From the NCBI RefSeq assembly GCF_016583905.1, contig NZ_NRRY01000027.1:1-64000 (forward strand): a DNA stretch of 64,000 nucleotides. Reading direction: 5' to 3'. A program made the position numbers and the translations under genes. Position 1 is the stretch's first letter. Every line of letters starts with the position of its first letter. This DNA comes from Lamprobacter modestohalophilus. Lineage in GTDB: Bacteria > Pseudomonadota > Gammaproteobacteria > Chromatiales > Chromatiaceae. Positions 27,831-37,200 of the stretch are shown here, in pieces. A model generated the notes under the pieces. It was not told the origin of the DNA, did not search any database, and saw only the letters and a program-made list of their open reading frames with translations.

Positions 27831-29770
27831 TGGACCAGGGTCTTCAGCACAACCAGGGTCATTGGCTTGGGCGGCTCGGCCCGCGTTTGCTTGCATGGAT
27901 CACAGGTCGCGCACGCCATCGAACGTCCGACGGCAAACCTGATCGAAGCCGTGCGCCCGCGCTTGACCGACCGCCCGTCAGCTCGAAACAAGCTCCTCGC
28001 CTGGTACTGCGCGCCGGCGACGCTAGCGTCGAACCCCGTGGGATCGGAAGTTCGGGGACCAGTGCTCAAGCCACCAGCATGTTCGGCCTGGCGCTGGGCG
28101 CGACAGTGCTGATCACTGCAACGGCGACCGTTCCCAGCACAGCCCAAGCAGGCTGGCTCAAGAATAGCGAGCAAGAGGCGATTGCCGACTACGAGAACGG
28201 CGCCTACGCCGCCGCTGCGGCAACCTTTAGCGACCCGTTCCGACGCGGCGTCGCACTCTATCGCGCCGGCCGCTACGCCGAAGCCGAGGCCGCCTTTGCC
28301 GAGCCGCAGCGCGATGCAATGCGCACCCAGGCCCTCTACAACCTCGGAAACAGCCGATTTTCGCAGGGCGACTATGCCGGCGCCATCAACGCCTACGAAA
28401 AGGTGCTGAGCGCCGAGCCGACGCACGACGATGCGCTGTACAACCTCGCCCTTGCGCGCTCGCAACTCGCGCGCTTCGAGCAAGCGGCCTTTGCCGAAGA
28501 GCAGCAACCCGAGCCGGACGAAGAGCAAGACGCCGAACAGACCGCAGACAGCGAAGATCGCCCAGATGCTGGAAATGATGCCGCCGACCAAGAACAGTCT
28601 GAAGAGCAGGACGGGGAGCGGGACGAGAAGCAGGACGGGGAGCAACAGCAACAAGGCGAGCCCAAAGACGAGGGAGAACAGGAAGAAGGAGAGCAAGAGC
28701 AGGGCGAGCAGGAGCAGGGTGATCAGGAGCAGAACGAGCAGCAGCAAGGCGAACAAGAACAAGGCGATCAGCAGCAAGACGAACAGCAGCAAGGCGAGCA
28801 GCAAGGGCAACAATCCGGGGGCGGCGAGCAGCAAGGCGATGCCCAGGATCAGGCGTCAGACGCCGCATCCGATGAGCAGACCGCAGATGATCAACAGCGC
28901 GGCAAAAGCGGTGGTGATGAGCAGCAGGAGCCGCAAGACGATGCCGAGGGCGGCGACAGCGCTGACGCGAAGCAGGGCCGCAGCGAGGATGAATCAGCGT
29001 CAGACAAGGCCGGCGGCGACCTAGACGACACCGAGACAACGGATGAGACCGGCGAGCACGGCGACCGCGAGCGGGAGTCAGCATCAGAGCAAGCCAAGGG
29101 CGAGCAGCCAGACAGCCAAGACGCGTCACAGGACACCGGCAGCGACGAACAGCATAGCGACGATCAAACCGGTGAGCACGGCGACCAAGCCAATGCGGAG
29201 CAACGTGCTGGCGGCCAGACTCCGGAGGATCAGGCGGGGGCCGATGAATCGACCGATCAGGATCGCGAACAACCGGGCGTCGGCGGTGACGAAGGGTCCA
29301 ACGAGGGCCAAGAGCCTGACGACGATCAAGCCGCTGGCGAAGGCGCCGGCGGCGATGAGGCAAGCGAGCAGGAGCCCGACGCTCAGGACATCGGCTCCGA
29401 CGAGGATCAGCAGCGTCCGGAACCTGAATCGAGCGAGCGCGCTGATCGGCCCGACGCCAAGGGCCGTCGCGCCGCGCAGGCCAGCACCGAGCCCGATCTC
29501 AGCGCCGCCGATCGAGCAGCCGAGTCGGTCGACCGCTTCGATCAGCAGGGGGCCTTGCCTTGGCAGGCGCTGGACCCTGAGCAAGGGATCAGCGATCGGC
29601 CCGCGCTCGATGGCGAGGCCGCGCTCGGCCCAGGGATGGCGGTGATCGAGCAGCGGCTGCAGCAGGTCGAGGGCGATCCGACGCACCTGATGCGCAACCA
29701 ATTCCGGCTCGAGGAGGCACTGCGTCTGCGCGAGAGCGGTGGCCAATTGCAGGAGGCTCGACCATGGTAG
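27830..29770 (+). CDS. batC: BatC-type TPR protein with a very large acidic Gln/Glu region
   Basis: The 646-residue frame starts at an ATG overlapping the BatB stop; an internal ATG at 28079 (MFGLALGATVLITATATV) would begin with a signal-type helix and may be the true start. TPR units lie at about 118-215 (ALYNLGNSRFSQGDYAGAIN). From about 222 to 600 the protein is disordered and dominated by Glu, Gln, Asp and Gly in quasi-repeats such as EQEQGDQQQDEQQQ. A conserved tail follows (QQGALPWQALDPEQG, then VIEQRLQQVEGDPTHLMRNQ), matching the end of BatC-like proteins. Typical family members have a much shorter low-complexity linker. Secretion would put this polyanion in the periplasm. Confidence 0.88.
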   Translation: MDQGLQHNQGHWLGRLGPRLLAWITGRARHRTSDGKPDRSRAPALDRPPVSSKQAPRLVLRAGDASVEPRGIGSSGTSAQATSMFGLALGATVLITATATVPSTAQAGWLKNSEQEAIADYENGAYAAAAATFSDPFRRGVALYRAGRYAEAEAAFAEPQRDAMRTQALYNLGNSRFSQGDYAGAINAYEKVLSAEPTHDDALYNLALARSQLARFEQAAFAEEQQPEPDEEQDAEQTADSEDRPDAGNDAADQEQSEEQDGERDEKQDGEQQQQGEPKDEGEQEEGEQEQGEQEQGDQEQNEQQQGEQEQGDQQQDEQQQGEQQGQQSGGGEQQGDAQDQASDAASDEQTADDQQRGKSGGDEQQEPQDDAEGGDSADAKQGRSEDESASDKAGGDLDDTETTDETGEHGDRERESASEQAKGEQPDSQDASQDTGSDEQHSDDQTGEHGDQANAEQRAGGQTPEDQAGADESTDQDREQPGVGGDEGSNEGQEPDDDQAAGEGAGGDEASEQEPDAQDIGSDEDQQRPEPESSERADRPDAKGRRAAQASTEPDLSAADRAAESVDRFDQQGALPWQALDPEQGISDRPALDGEAALGPGMAVIEQRLQQVEGDPTHLMRNQFRLEEALRLRESGGQLQEARPW

Positions 29771-31815
29771 CGAGGCTCGCAGCAGGGCGCCCACAGCACC
29801 CAATAGCCACTCGGCATCCGGATCAAGACCGTAGCATCCAGTGGGCGTGGATCAGGCTACGCACGCTCGCACTCGCACTCGCACTCCTCGCCTCGGTCTT
29901 AGGCCTCGCTCCGGTAGGCATCACAGCCTTAGGCGTCACGGCCTTAGGCATCAGCGCATTAGGCCTCACCACAACAGCGAGCGCTCAGGACGCGCAGAAC
30001 CCATCGCAGGCGTCCTGGGGACAACCGCGGCTCGCCCAGCAGGGTTATCCACAGCAGCCTGGCCAGCCCTGGACCTTCCGACCCCAGCCCCCGACCAACG
30101 CGCGCGGCGTTCCACCCGGATCAGTCCCTAGCCAACAACCACCGGCTGGCTACCCGCAGGCTGGAGCCTGGCAACAGATGCCACCAGCGTACCCGGGAGC
30201 AGGCTCACCCAGCCCCTATCCAGGCGCCTATCCCAATCAGCAGCCTGGCGGCTACCCAAGCGGCCCCGGCTACAACCCGTATCAGCAGGGCGCACGGCCA
30301 AGCGCTCAGCCGTCTCTGGAAGTCAGCCTGCTCGACACCCAACCTTACGTGCAGCAGCCCGTGCTGGTGCGGCTCGATGTCCTCAGCTCTGGCAATCTCG
30401 CGACGGCCTCGCCGGAGCTTGCCGGCTTTGACGCGGTGCTGCTGGAAGAGATCTCCGGACCCACCACCAGCGTGCGTGGCAGCGGCCGCGAGCGGCAGAT
30501 CGTCAACAGCTACATGCTGGCGCTGACCCCGCTGCGCGAAGGATCAGTTCAGGTCGGGCCGTTCGAGGTCTCCGGCACCCTCGCCGGTGGCGTCCCGTTC
30601 TCGGCGGTGGCTGCAGCGCCCAAACGTCTTGAGGTGCGGCCGGTGGTCGCCTCGGTACGACCCTGGCTCCCGCTGCAGGCCCTGCAGCTGACGCGCGAGC
30701 TTGACCAGACCACACCACTCGCCGAAGGCCGGCCCACTACCCTCACCTTGCGCATGCAGGCGACCGGCGGTACCGGCGCTCAGCTGCCCAATCTCGAGCC
30801 GATGCTTGCATCGAATGACTTTCGCGCTTACCGCGAGCAGACGATCATCGATACCCGCCTGAGCGACGATGGACGCACGCTCCAAGGCATCCGTACCGAG
30901 ATCTACACGCTGGTTCCCTATTCCGGCGGTCGTCTTCAGCTGCCAGAGCTTCGTGTCAATTGGTGGAATGTGGACACTGCCCGGCGCGAGACCTCGAGCG
31001 TCCCGATCCGTCGCCTCTCCGTTGCTGGCGAGTCTGGTCCGTTCGGATTTGGGCGCGGCACCGGATGGCCGGGATGGCTCGGTGGCGGGCTTAGCAGCGG
31101 CACCGGCAACAGCACTGATAGAGACGAAGGCCGCTGGAGCGGCCGCGGCAGCGAGGGTTGGCGCTGGTTCTGGATACCACTGGGCAGCATCATGCTGCTA
31201 CTAATCGGTTACTGGGCTGGCGTCTGGTACCGCGTCAAGAAACCGGCGTCCAGTGCCGAGGCGAAGAGCGCGAGCGCGACCTCTCAACCAGGTTGGGGGC
31301 ACAGACTTCGGGGCACCGGCACCCAACTGAGCTCCAGACTGAGCGCTGGCTTCAGGAATGGCCTGCGCCGACTCAACCCACGCGCGCTGGTCGCCGTGCT
31401 GTGGCTAGCCCTGCGTAGCCGCCTGCAAAGGCTGATGCCCGCTAGCCTGCGGGTCTATCGCTGCGCTATCGCCGCCGAGCGCGCGGACAGCGCGAGCGAG
31501 TGGGCGCTGAGATTTCAGAGCAGCGCCTGTCAGAGCCTGCGCACGCCCAGTCGGGAGCCGCTTCCGCGCATGGCAGATCGGATCTTGCGGCTCCGCCCAG
31601 GGGCCGATGCAGCACGTGTTCGCAGTCTTCTCCAGGAGCTCGATAACGCCCTCTACAACGGTGGCCAGCTGGAGATGAAACGCTGGAAGCGCGAGCTGCG
31701 CCTTGCCTTACGCCCAGGTTGGGGCGCATTCTGCGGACTGCTCGGCGAGCGGCTGCAGCGTACGCGACTGCCCGCACTCAACCCCAGCTCAGCCGACCAC
31801 TCGACCGAACCTTAG
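29764..31815 (+). CDS. batD: BatD-type protein (oxygen-tolerance family)
   Basis: This 683-residue protein ends the operon and overlaps batC by seven bases. A long N-region precedes a hydrophobic signal core built of five 15-bp repeats (29899-29973), ending at TASAQ. Residues about 75-185 are rich in Pro, Gly, Tyr and Gln, a likely flexible spacer. The BatD beta-sandwich domains follow (SLEVSLLDTQPYVQQPVLVR onward), then a membrane helix near 470-490 (WFWIPLGSIMLLLIGYWAGV) and a cytoplasmic helical C-terminal domain. The family is named for aerotolerance in Bacteroides; in this operon it should be the large periplasmic subunit. Confidence 0.9.
   Translation: MVARLAAGRPQHPIATRHPDQDRSIQWAWIRLRTLALALALLASVLGLAPVGITALGVTALGISALGLTTTASAQDAQNPSQASWGQPRLAQQGYPQQPGQPWTFRPQPPTNARGVPPGSVPSQQPPAGYPQAGAWQQMPPAYPGAGSPSPYPGAYPNQQPGGYPSGPGYNPYQQGARPSAQPSLEVSLLDTQPYVQQPVLVRLDVLSSGNLATASPELAGFDAVLLEEISGPTTSVRGSGRERQIVNSYMLALTPLREGSVQVGPFEVSGTLAGGVPFSAVAAAPKRLEVRPVVASVRPWLPLQALQLTRELDQTTPLAEGRPTTLTLRMQATGGTGAQLPNLEPMLASNDFRAYREQTIIDTRLSDDGRTLQGIRTEIYTLVPYSGGRLQLPELRVNWWNVDTARRETSSVPIRRLSVAGESGPFGFGRGTGWPGWLGGGLSSGTGNSTDRDEGRWSGRGSEGWRWFWIPLGSIMLLLIGYWAGVWYRVKKPASSAEAKSASATSQPGWGHRLRGTGTQLSSRLSAGFRNGLRRLNPRALVAVLWLALRSRLQRLMPASLRVYRCAIAAERADSASEWALRFQSSACQSLRTPSREPLPRMADRILRLRPGADAARVRSLLQELDNALYNGGQLEMKRWKRELRLALRPGWGAFCGLLGERLQRTRLPALNPSSADHSTEP
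29899..29973 (+). repeat. Five 15-bp tandem repeats in the batD signal peptide
   Basis: Units start at 29899, 29914, 29929, 29944 and 29959 with consensus TTAGGCRTCACNGCC. They encode successive LGLAP, VGITA, LGVTA, LGISA, LGLTT pentapeptides. Gain or loss of a unit would change the hydrophobic core by five residues without shifting frame. Confidence 0.8.
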
Positions 31816-32231
31816 CCGGCCGCCTCATAAGCAGTCTTGGAGCCGGTCAGGTCCCAAGCGAAGGTGCAATCCAGATGCGAGAGCACCGAGATCAAACCGC
31901 TTTCGCCATCCTCGACCATCACGGCAACCGGCGCACGCTTGCCGAACTGCTTGTTGCCGCGCTTCACCCACATATCGCGCATCTCCGGATTGCGCGGGAA
32001 GTAGGTCTGTAGGGCCTCCTCAATGCGCAGCAAGTACGACACCCGGCGGTTCACCTCGGCGCTATCGGGAAACGGCTCTTCTTCTCGAAAGCGCGCGATG
32101 TTGCGCGCCTTGACACTCTCGGGGAGTTGCAGCAGCACCATCATATCGGTTGCCGAGAGATTCCAGCTCTCGAGCAGGCTCATGGTGCGCTTGGTCAGCG
32201 TCAGACGTTCATCGTGGGACAGATCAGACAT
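31812..32231 (-). CDS. MbcA/ParS/Xre-type antitoxin-like protein (DUF2384)
   Basis: This 139-residue protein starts at ATG 32231, preceded by AAGGTGG; the longer open frame upstream is not needed. The N-terminal half is a helix-turn-helix-like bundle (LLESWNLSATDMMVLLQLP) and the C-terminal half resembles the DUF2384 toxin-binding domain (SYLLRIEEALQTYFPRNPEM). Such proteins normally pair with a RES-domain NAD+-degrading toxin, but none is adjacent: the neighbours are BatD (convergent, stops overlapping by four bases) and the amidase-like gene. It may be a solitary regulator. Confidence 0.7.
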   Translation of the reverse strand: MSDLSHDERLTLTKRTMSLLESWNLSATDMMVLLQLPESVKARNIARFREEEPFPDSAEVNRRVSYLLRIEEALQTYFPRNPEMRDMWVKRGNKQFGKRAPVAVMVEDGESGLISVLSHLDCTFAWDLTGSKTAYEAAG

Positions 32232-32361
32232 GGGATAGAACCACCTTGAAGTGCTTGCCGCAACGGCCATTCTGCTCGCCGCAGCACCTGAAAATTGCGT
32301 CGTCTTTGGAGAGTGACGGCAAATACCCGGGTTGCAACCCGGAAAAGGCGAGTGATTCACG

Positions 32362-34185
32362 TTAACCGGAACTCGTGTCCTGGGGATGCTTTGGCACCGC
32401 CTCCGGCCAAGGCGGCGCGCCACGTAGCTGCTCGAAACGAGCGCCAAGCCCGATCAGGGTCGGCTCCGAATCCGGAACGCCCAAGAATGAGAGGCCAACC
32501 GGCAGGCCGCGCGCTGTCTGTCCCATCGGGACGGTGATCTCCGGCAACCCCGATGCGGCGGCGAGACCCGCTGGCAGGTTCGGATCAGGCGCATCACAGT
32601 TATAGCTGGTGTCGTAATCATCAAGCCGTGAAGGCGCTGGGCAAAGGCTGGTTGGGAACACCAACGCGTCCAGCCCATGCTCCGCCATGCGTGCGAGTAG
32701 CGCCGAGCGAAGCGCCGGCAAGTGCACTGAGAGCACCTCTAGATAGTCCGGATTGGCCAGTCCAGGGCCTTCCAATGCTCGGTTCAGCATTGCAAGCGCA
32801 GCCGGGTCTACAGGCGACCCAGAGCCGCGAATCAGCGGTGACTCGCTCATCCGCAGCAGCCCTTCCAGGTGGTTTGGCCGGCCGTCGCCAACCTGCGCGA
32901 GATAGGCATTGAGCTGGTCCCGCAGCTCGGTCTCGCGCAGCAGCGCGCTCCATTGCGGCCAACCTTCTTCGAACCCAGCCGGAAGCTCAAGCGAGACCAT
33001 CTCGGCAGCGTCGCCCTCGAGCCAGCGCAGGGCTTGGTCAAAGGCCTGATCCACTTCACGATTACCGCCAGCCAGGGCGTTAAAGACACCGAACCGCATT
33101 CCTTTCAGCTTGCCACTGCTGGCCTCGGCTTCGGCTTCGGCTTCGGCTTCGGCTTCGGCTTCGGCTTCGGCTTCGGCTTCGGCTTCGGCTTCGGACTCAG
33201 CACGGGAGTCAGCGCTAGCCGGATTCAACCGGCGCGAGAGCGCGATTTCAGGGTCATTCCCCGCCAACACCGCGAGCACCAAGGCCGCGTCATCGACCGA
33301 CCGAGCCAAGGGACCGATCGCATCCAGCGACAGTGGCAACGTCAGTGCGCCATGGGTGCTGACTGAGCCACGCGTCGGGCGTATCGCAACCAAACCAGCT
33401 TGGGCGGCGGCGCTGCGCAGATCGCCGGCACCGTCGCTGCCAATACCAACCGGCGCAAAACCTGCCGCGACCGCCGCCGCGACGCCGGATGCGACTCGAG
33501 CGAGATTGTAGGGGTTAAGCGTCTGACCACCGGCGGAGCTATAGCCGGGACGGCTCGGCAGCAGACCCAGCTCTCGCGTATTGCCCTTGGCGAATGGCAG
33601 TGCACCGGCGTCCCGCAACGCGGCGACCACAGCGGCATCCGCTCGTGGGCGATGACCTCGCAGGGTCGCCGAGCCTGCTGTGGTCGGCAAATCCTTCACA
33701 TCAATGGTGTCGCCGACGACGACCGGGATACCACTCAACGCTCCGTTTTCGGCGCCCTTATCCTGTCGAGCTGATCCCGCGCCCCCTGCGACCGAGCCCG
33801 GAGCTCGACCCGAGCCCGGACGCGGGTCCACGGCAACCAGGCTATTCAGCGTCGGACCACTCGTGTCGAGTGCCTTGATCCGCTGCAACGCGCGTTGCAG
33901 CAGCTGCTCTGGCGAGATGGTCCCGGCCGCGAGTGCCGCTCGCAGCTTGGCAAGGTCGGCATCCGCCCGCGCTGGGCAAACAGGGGCCGACGCCAAGAGA
34001 AGCACGCCCAGCAATGGCAGCGACAAGGCCAGCGCGGCGGCGCGAGCCTGAGTAACGCTGCAAAAGCGAACTGCACAAGCAGGATAGAACAAGCGCAGCG
34101 GTTCGGCCCATCGAGCCAACCATTGGTTCAGGTTGTTGTTGAACCCTTTCCGAGTCGGCAAAGGGTTTGGTCGGGAAGCTGTCAT
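32362..34185 (-). CDS. Secreted amidase-fold protein lacking the catalytic triad
   Basis: This 607-residue protein has the amidase-signature fold: SGIPVVVGDTIDVKDLPTTA, YSSAGGQTLNPYNLARV, GLVAIRPTRGSVSTHG and a C-terminal FPTSLCPAPSRLDDYD are all recognisable. The Ser-Ser-Lys triad is not: the Lys of GIPxxxKD is Gly 158, the GGSSGGS motif is reduced to ASGV near 233, and the nucleophile Ser of DTGGSIR is Asp 255 (DGAGDLR). A signal-like helix (ALALSLPLLGVLLLASAP) near 45-65 follows a long N-region. A Glu-Ala repeat tract interrupts the fold at about 332-353. ATG 34185 has GGGAGAAAGG upstream. It is divergent, 59 bp from the oxoprolinase. Probably a non-catalytic binding protein. Confidence 0.82.
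   Translation of the reverse strand: MTASRPNPLPTRKGFNNNLNQWLARWAEPLRLFYPACAVRFCSVTQARAAALALSLPLLGVLLLASAPVCPARADADLAKLRAALAAGTISPEQLLQRALQRIKALDTSGPTLNSLVAVDPRPGSGRAPGSVAGGAGSARQDKGAENGALSGIPVVVGDTIDVKDLPTTAGSATLRGHRPRADAAVVAALRDAGALPFAKGNTRELGLLPSRPGYSSAGGQTLNPYNLARVASGVAAAVAAGFAPVGIGSDGAGDLRSAAAQAGLVAIRPTRGSVSTHGALTLPLSLDAIGPLARSVDDAALVLAVLAGNDPEIALSRRLNPASADSRAESEAEAEAEAEAEAEAEAEAEAEAEASSGKLKGMRFGVFNALAGGNREVDQAFDQALRWLEGDAAEMVSLELPAGFEEGWPQWSALLRETELRDQLNAYLAQVGDGRPNHLEGLLRMSESPLIRGSGSPVDPAALAMLNRALEGPGLANPDYLEVLSVHLPALRSALLARMAEHGLDALVFPTSLCPAPSRLDDYDTSYNCDAPDPNLPAGLAAASGLPEITVPMGQTARGLPVGLSFLGVPDSEPTLIGLGARFEQLRGAPPWPEAVPKHPQDTSSG
33127..33192 (-). repeat. Eleven GGCTTC hexamers inside the amidase-like gene
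   Basis: Eleven perfect copies, flanked by one-base variants GGCCTC and GGACTC. They encode a Glu-Ala dipeptide run on the minus strand. Copy-number change keeps frame. Confidence 0.9.
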
Positions 34186-34244
34186 CCTTTCTCCCGGGTT
34201 AGAATCAGGGGTCGTCACGATGACAACTCGCGAAGTATGCCGCA

Positions 34245-37200
34245 ATGAGCCAGTGCGATTCGGCCGAATCCCAACCACAGCAGTCCTCGGCCACCGGTTG
34301 GCAGTTCTGGATCGACCGTGGCGGCACCTTTACCGACATCGTCGGCCGCCGGCCCGATGGTGGCCTCGTCACGCAGAAATTGCTGTCCGAGAACCCTGAG
34401 GCCTATGTCGATGCCGCCATCGAAGGCATTCGGCAGCTGCTTGGTCTGGCGCCGCATCAACCCCTGCCGAGTGCCGCAGTCGACGCTGTGAAGATGGGCA
34501 CCACGGTTGCCACCAACGCACTGCTCGAGCGCAAGGGCGACCGCGTGCTGCTGCTCGTGACGCGCGGCTTTGGTGATGCACTACGCATCGGCTATCAGGC
34601 CCGCCCGCGCCTGTTCGAGCGCCAGATCATCCTTCCCGAGATGCTCTACGAGCGCGTTGAAGAGGTCACCGAGCGCGTCAGCGCCGATGGCAGCCTGATC
34701 ACCCCGCTCGATCTCGACGCGCTGCGCCCGCGTCTCGAGCGGGCCTATCACGACGGCATCCGCGCCGTCGCCATCCTTTGCCTACACGGCTATCGCTACC
34801 CTGAGCATGAGCAACGCATCAAGGCCCTCGCCAAGGCGATCGGTTTTGGCCAGATCTCGACCAGCCATGAGATCAGCCCGCTGATCAAGCTGATCGGTCG
34901 TGGCGACACCACGGTGGTCGACGCCTACCTCTCGCCGCTACTTCGGCGTTATGTCGAGCAGTTCGAAGGCCTACTCGGTACTAGCACTAGCACTGGCACG
35001 AGGGCTGGGGCTGAAACTGGGGCTGAAACGGTGGCTGAAACGGTGGCTGAAACGGTGGCTGAAACTGGGGCTGGAGCTTGGGACGGCGCGGCGCCTAGTG
35101 ACCGGCGCAACCAGGACCCTGCTGACTACGGCCAGGCTGAGCAAAACAGGAATCACCAAGGTACAGAAGCCGCGAAGACGCAACGCCCAGCGCTCGCAAA
35201 CGCCAAGCCACGTCTGCAGTTCATGCAATCCCACGGCGGACTGACCGACGCCCATCTGTTCCAGGGCAAGGACGCGATCCTGTCCGGCCCAGCCGGCGGC
35301 ATCATCGGCGCGGTCGAGACCGCACGCCAGGCCGGCTTCGACAAGCTGATCACCTTCGACATGGGCGGCACCTCAACCGATGTCGCCCACTATGCCGGCA
35401 CCCTCGAGCGGACCCTCGAGACCCCGGTCGCTGGCGTGCGCCTGCGCGCGCCGATGATGCAGATCCATACCGTCGCCGCTGGCGGCGGCTCGCTGTGCCG
35501 ATTCGACGGCGCGCGCTATCGGGTCGGACCTGAGAGCGCGGGCGCCGATCCCGGACCGACCTGTTACCGCCGCGGCGGTCCGCTCGCGGTCACCGACTGC
35601 AACCTGATGCTCGGCAAGCTCCAGCCGGACTTCTTTCCGGCGGTGTTCGGACCGACTCAGGATCAGCCGCTCGACTTGGATGCGGTGCGGGACGCATTCA
35701 GCACATTGGCCGATGAGATTGCCTCGGCAACTGGCGAGCGGCCGATCCCAGAGCAGGTCGCAGAGGGCTTCCTGCGCATCGCCGTGGAGAACATGGCCAA
35801 TGCGATCAAGACCATCTCGGTGCAGCGCGGCTACGATGTGACCGACTACACCCTGGTCAGCTTTGGTGGCGCCGGAGGTCAGCATGCTTGCGCGGTGGCC
35901 GACGCCCTCGGCATGCCGCGGGTGCTGCTGCATCCGCTCGCCGGCGTGCTCTCGGCTTACGGGATGGGGCTCGCCGATGTCCGGGCGCTGCGCGAGCGTT
36001 CGCTCGAACAGCCGCTGGATGAGGTGCTCAGCAACGGCGAGCTCGCGGCAGCGCTCGATGCCATCGCGGCCGAGGCCGAGCAGGAGCTGCGCGCCCAATC
36101 GATCCCGGTTGAGCGCATCGAGCTGCGTCGCCGACTGCATCTGCGCTACCAAGGTTCTGAAGCTGCGCTTGAGGTGGACTTTGGTAGTAGTTGCAATGAA
36201 AGCAGCGGCTACGCTAACTGCAGCAATAGCCGAGAGGATATTGGGAGGAGCGGCGGTATCGACAGCAGTTATGGCAGGAATGGCAACGGCAAAGGTAACC
36301 CCGCCATCGGTAGCAGCAGCGGGAGCAGCGGCAGCGGCAGCAGCCGTGACGACAGTACCTTCAACAGTGAACAGGAGCGAACCCTCACCTTCACTGCCGA
36401 GAGCTGCGCAGAACTCGCCGCTGAGATCACGCGCACCTTCGAGGCCGCTTATCGCGCCCGCTTCGGCTTCTTGATGCCTGGCACAGCACTGATTGCGGCG
36501 AACATCGCTGTCGAGGCCATCGGCAAGGCCGAAGGCTCCTCGGCAGCAGTGAAGGCATCAAAGGGACCAGTGCCACCACCGAGTGCCACCGTCTCGGTGT
36601 TCAGCAGCGGAGACTGGCATCCCTCCCCGCTGTTCGAGCGCGCCGCCCTGCACTCGGGCAATTGCATCACCGGCCCCGCGATCATCGTCGAGCAGACCGG
36701 CACCACCGTCGTCGAGCCAGGCTGGCAGGCTGAAGTGACCGATCTCGGCAATCTGCTGCTGCAACGGGTCGAGGCCCGCCCCAAGACCCGCGCCATCGGC
36801 ACCGACTGCGATCCGGTGATGCTCGAGGTCTTCAATAATCTGTTCATGTCGATCGCCGAGCAGATGGGCTATCGGCTGCAGAACACCGCCTTCTCGGTCA
36901 ACATCAAGGAGCGGCTCGATTTCTCCTGTGCCCTGTTCGATCCGGATGGCGCACTGATCGCCAATGCCCCACACATCCCGGTGCATCTCGGCTCGATGGG
37001 CGAGAGCGTGCGCGCGGTGATACGGCATAACGCTGGCCGCATGGCGCCGGGCGATGTCTATGCGCTGAACGCGCCCTACAACGGCGGCACCCATCTGCCC
37101 GATGTCACCGTCATCACGCCGGTGTTCGATGCCGCTGGCGAGCAGATCCTGTTCTATGTCGGCAGCCGTGGCCATCATGCCGACATCGGCGGCATCAGCC

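Noticed and set aside
28386-29363. A 325-codon minus-strand frame opposite batC
   Set aside because: It is an Arg-rich shadow of the repetitive Gln/Glu region of batC.
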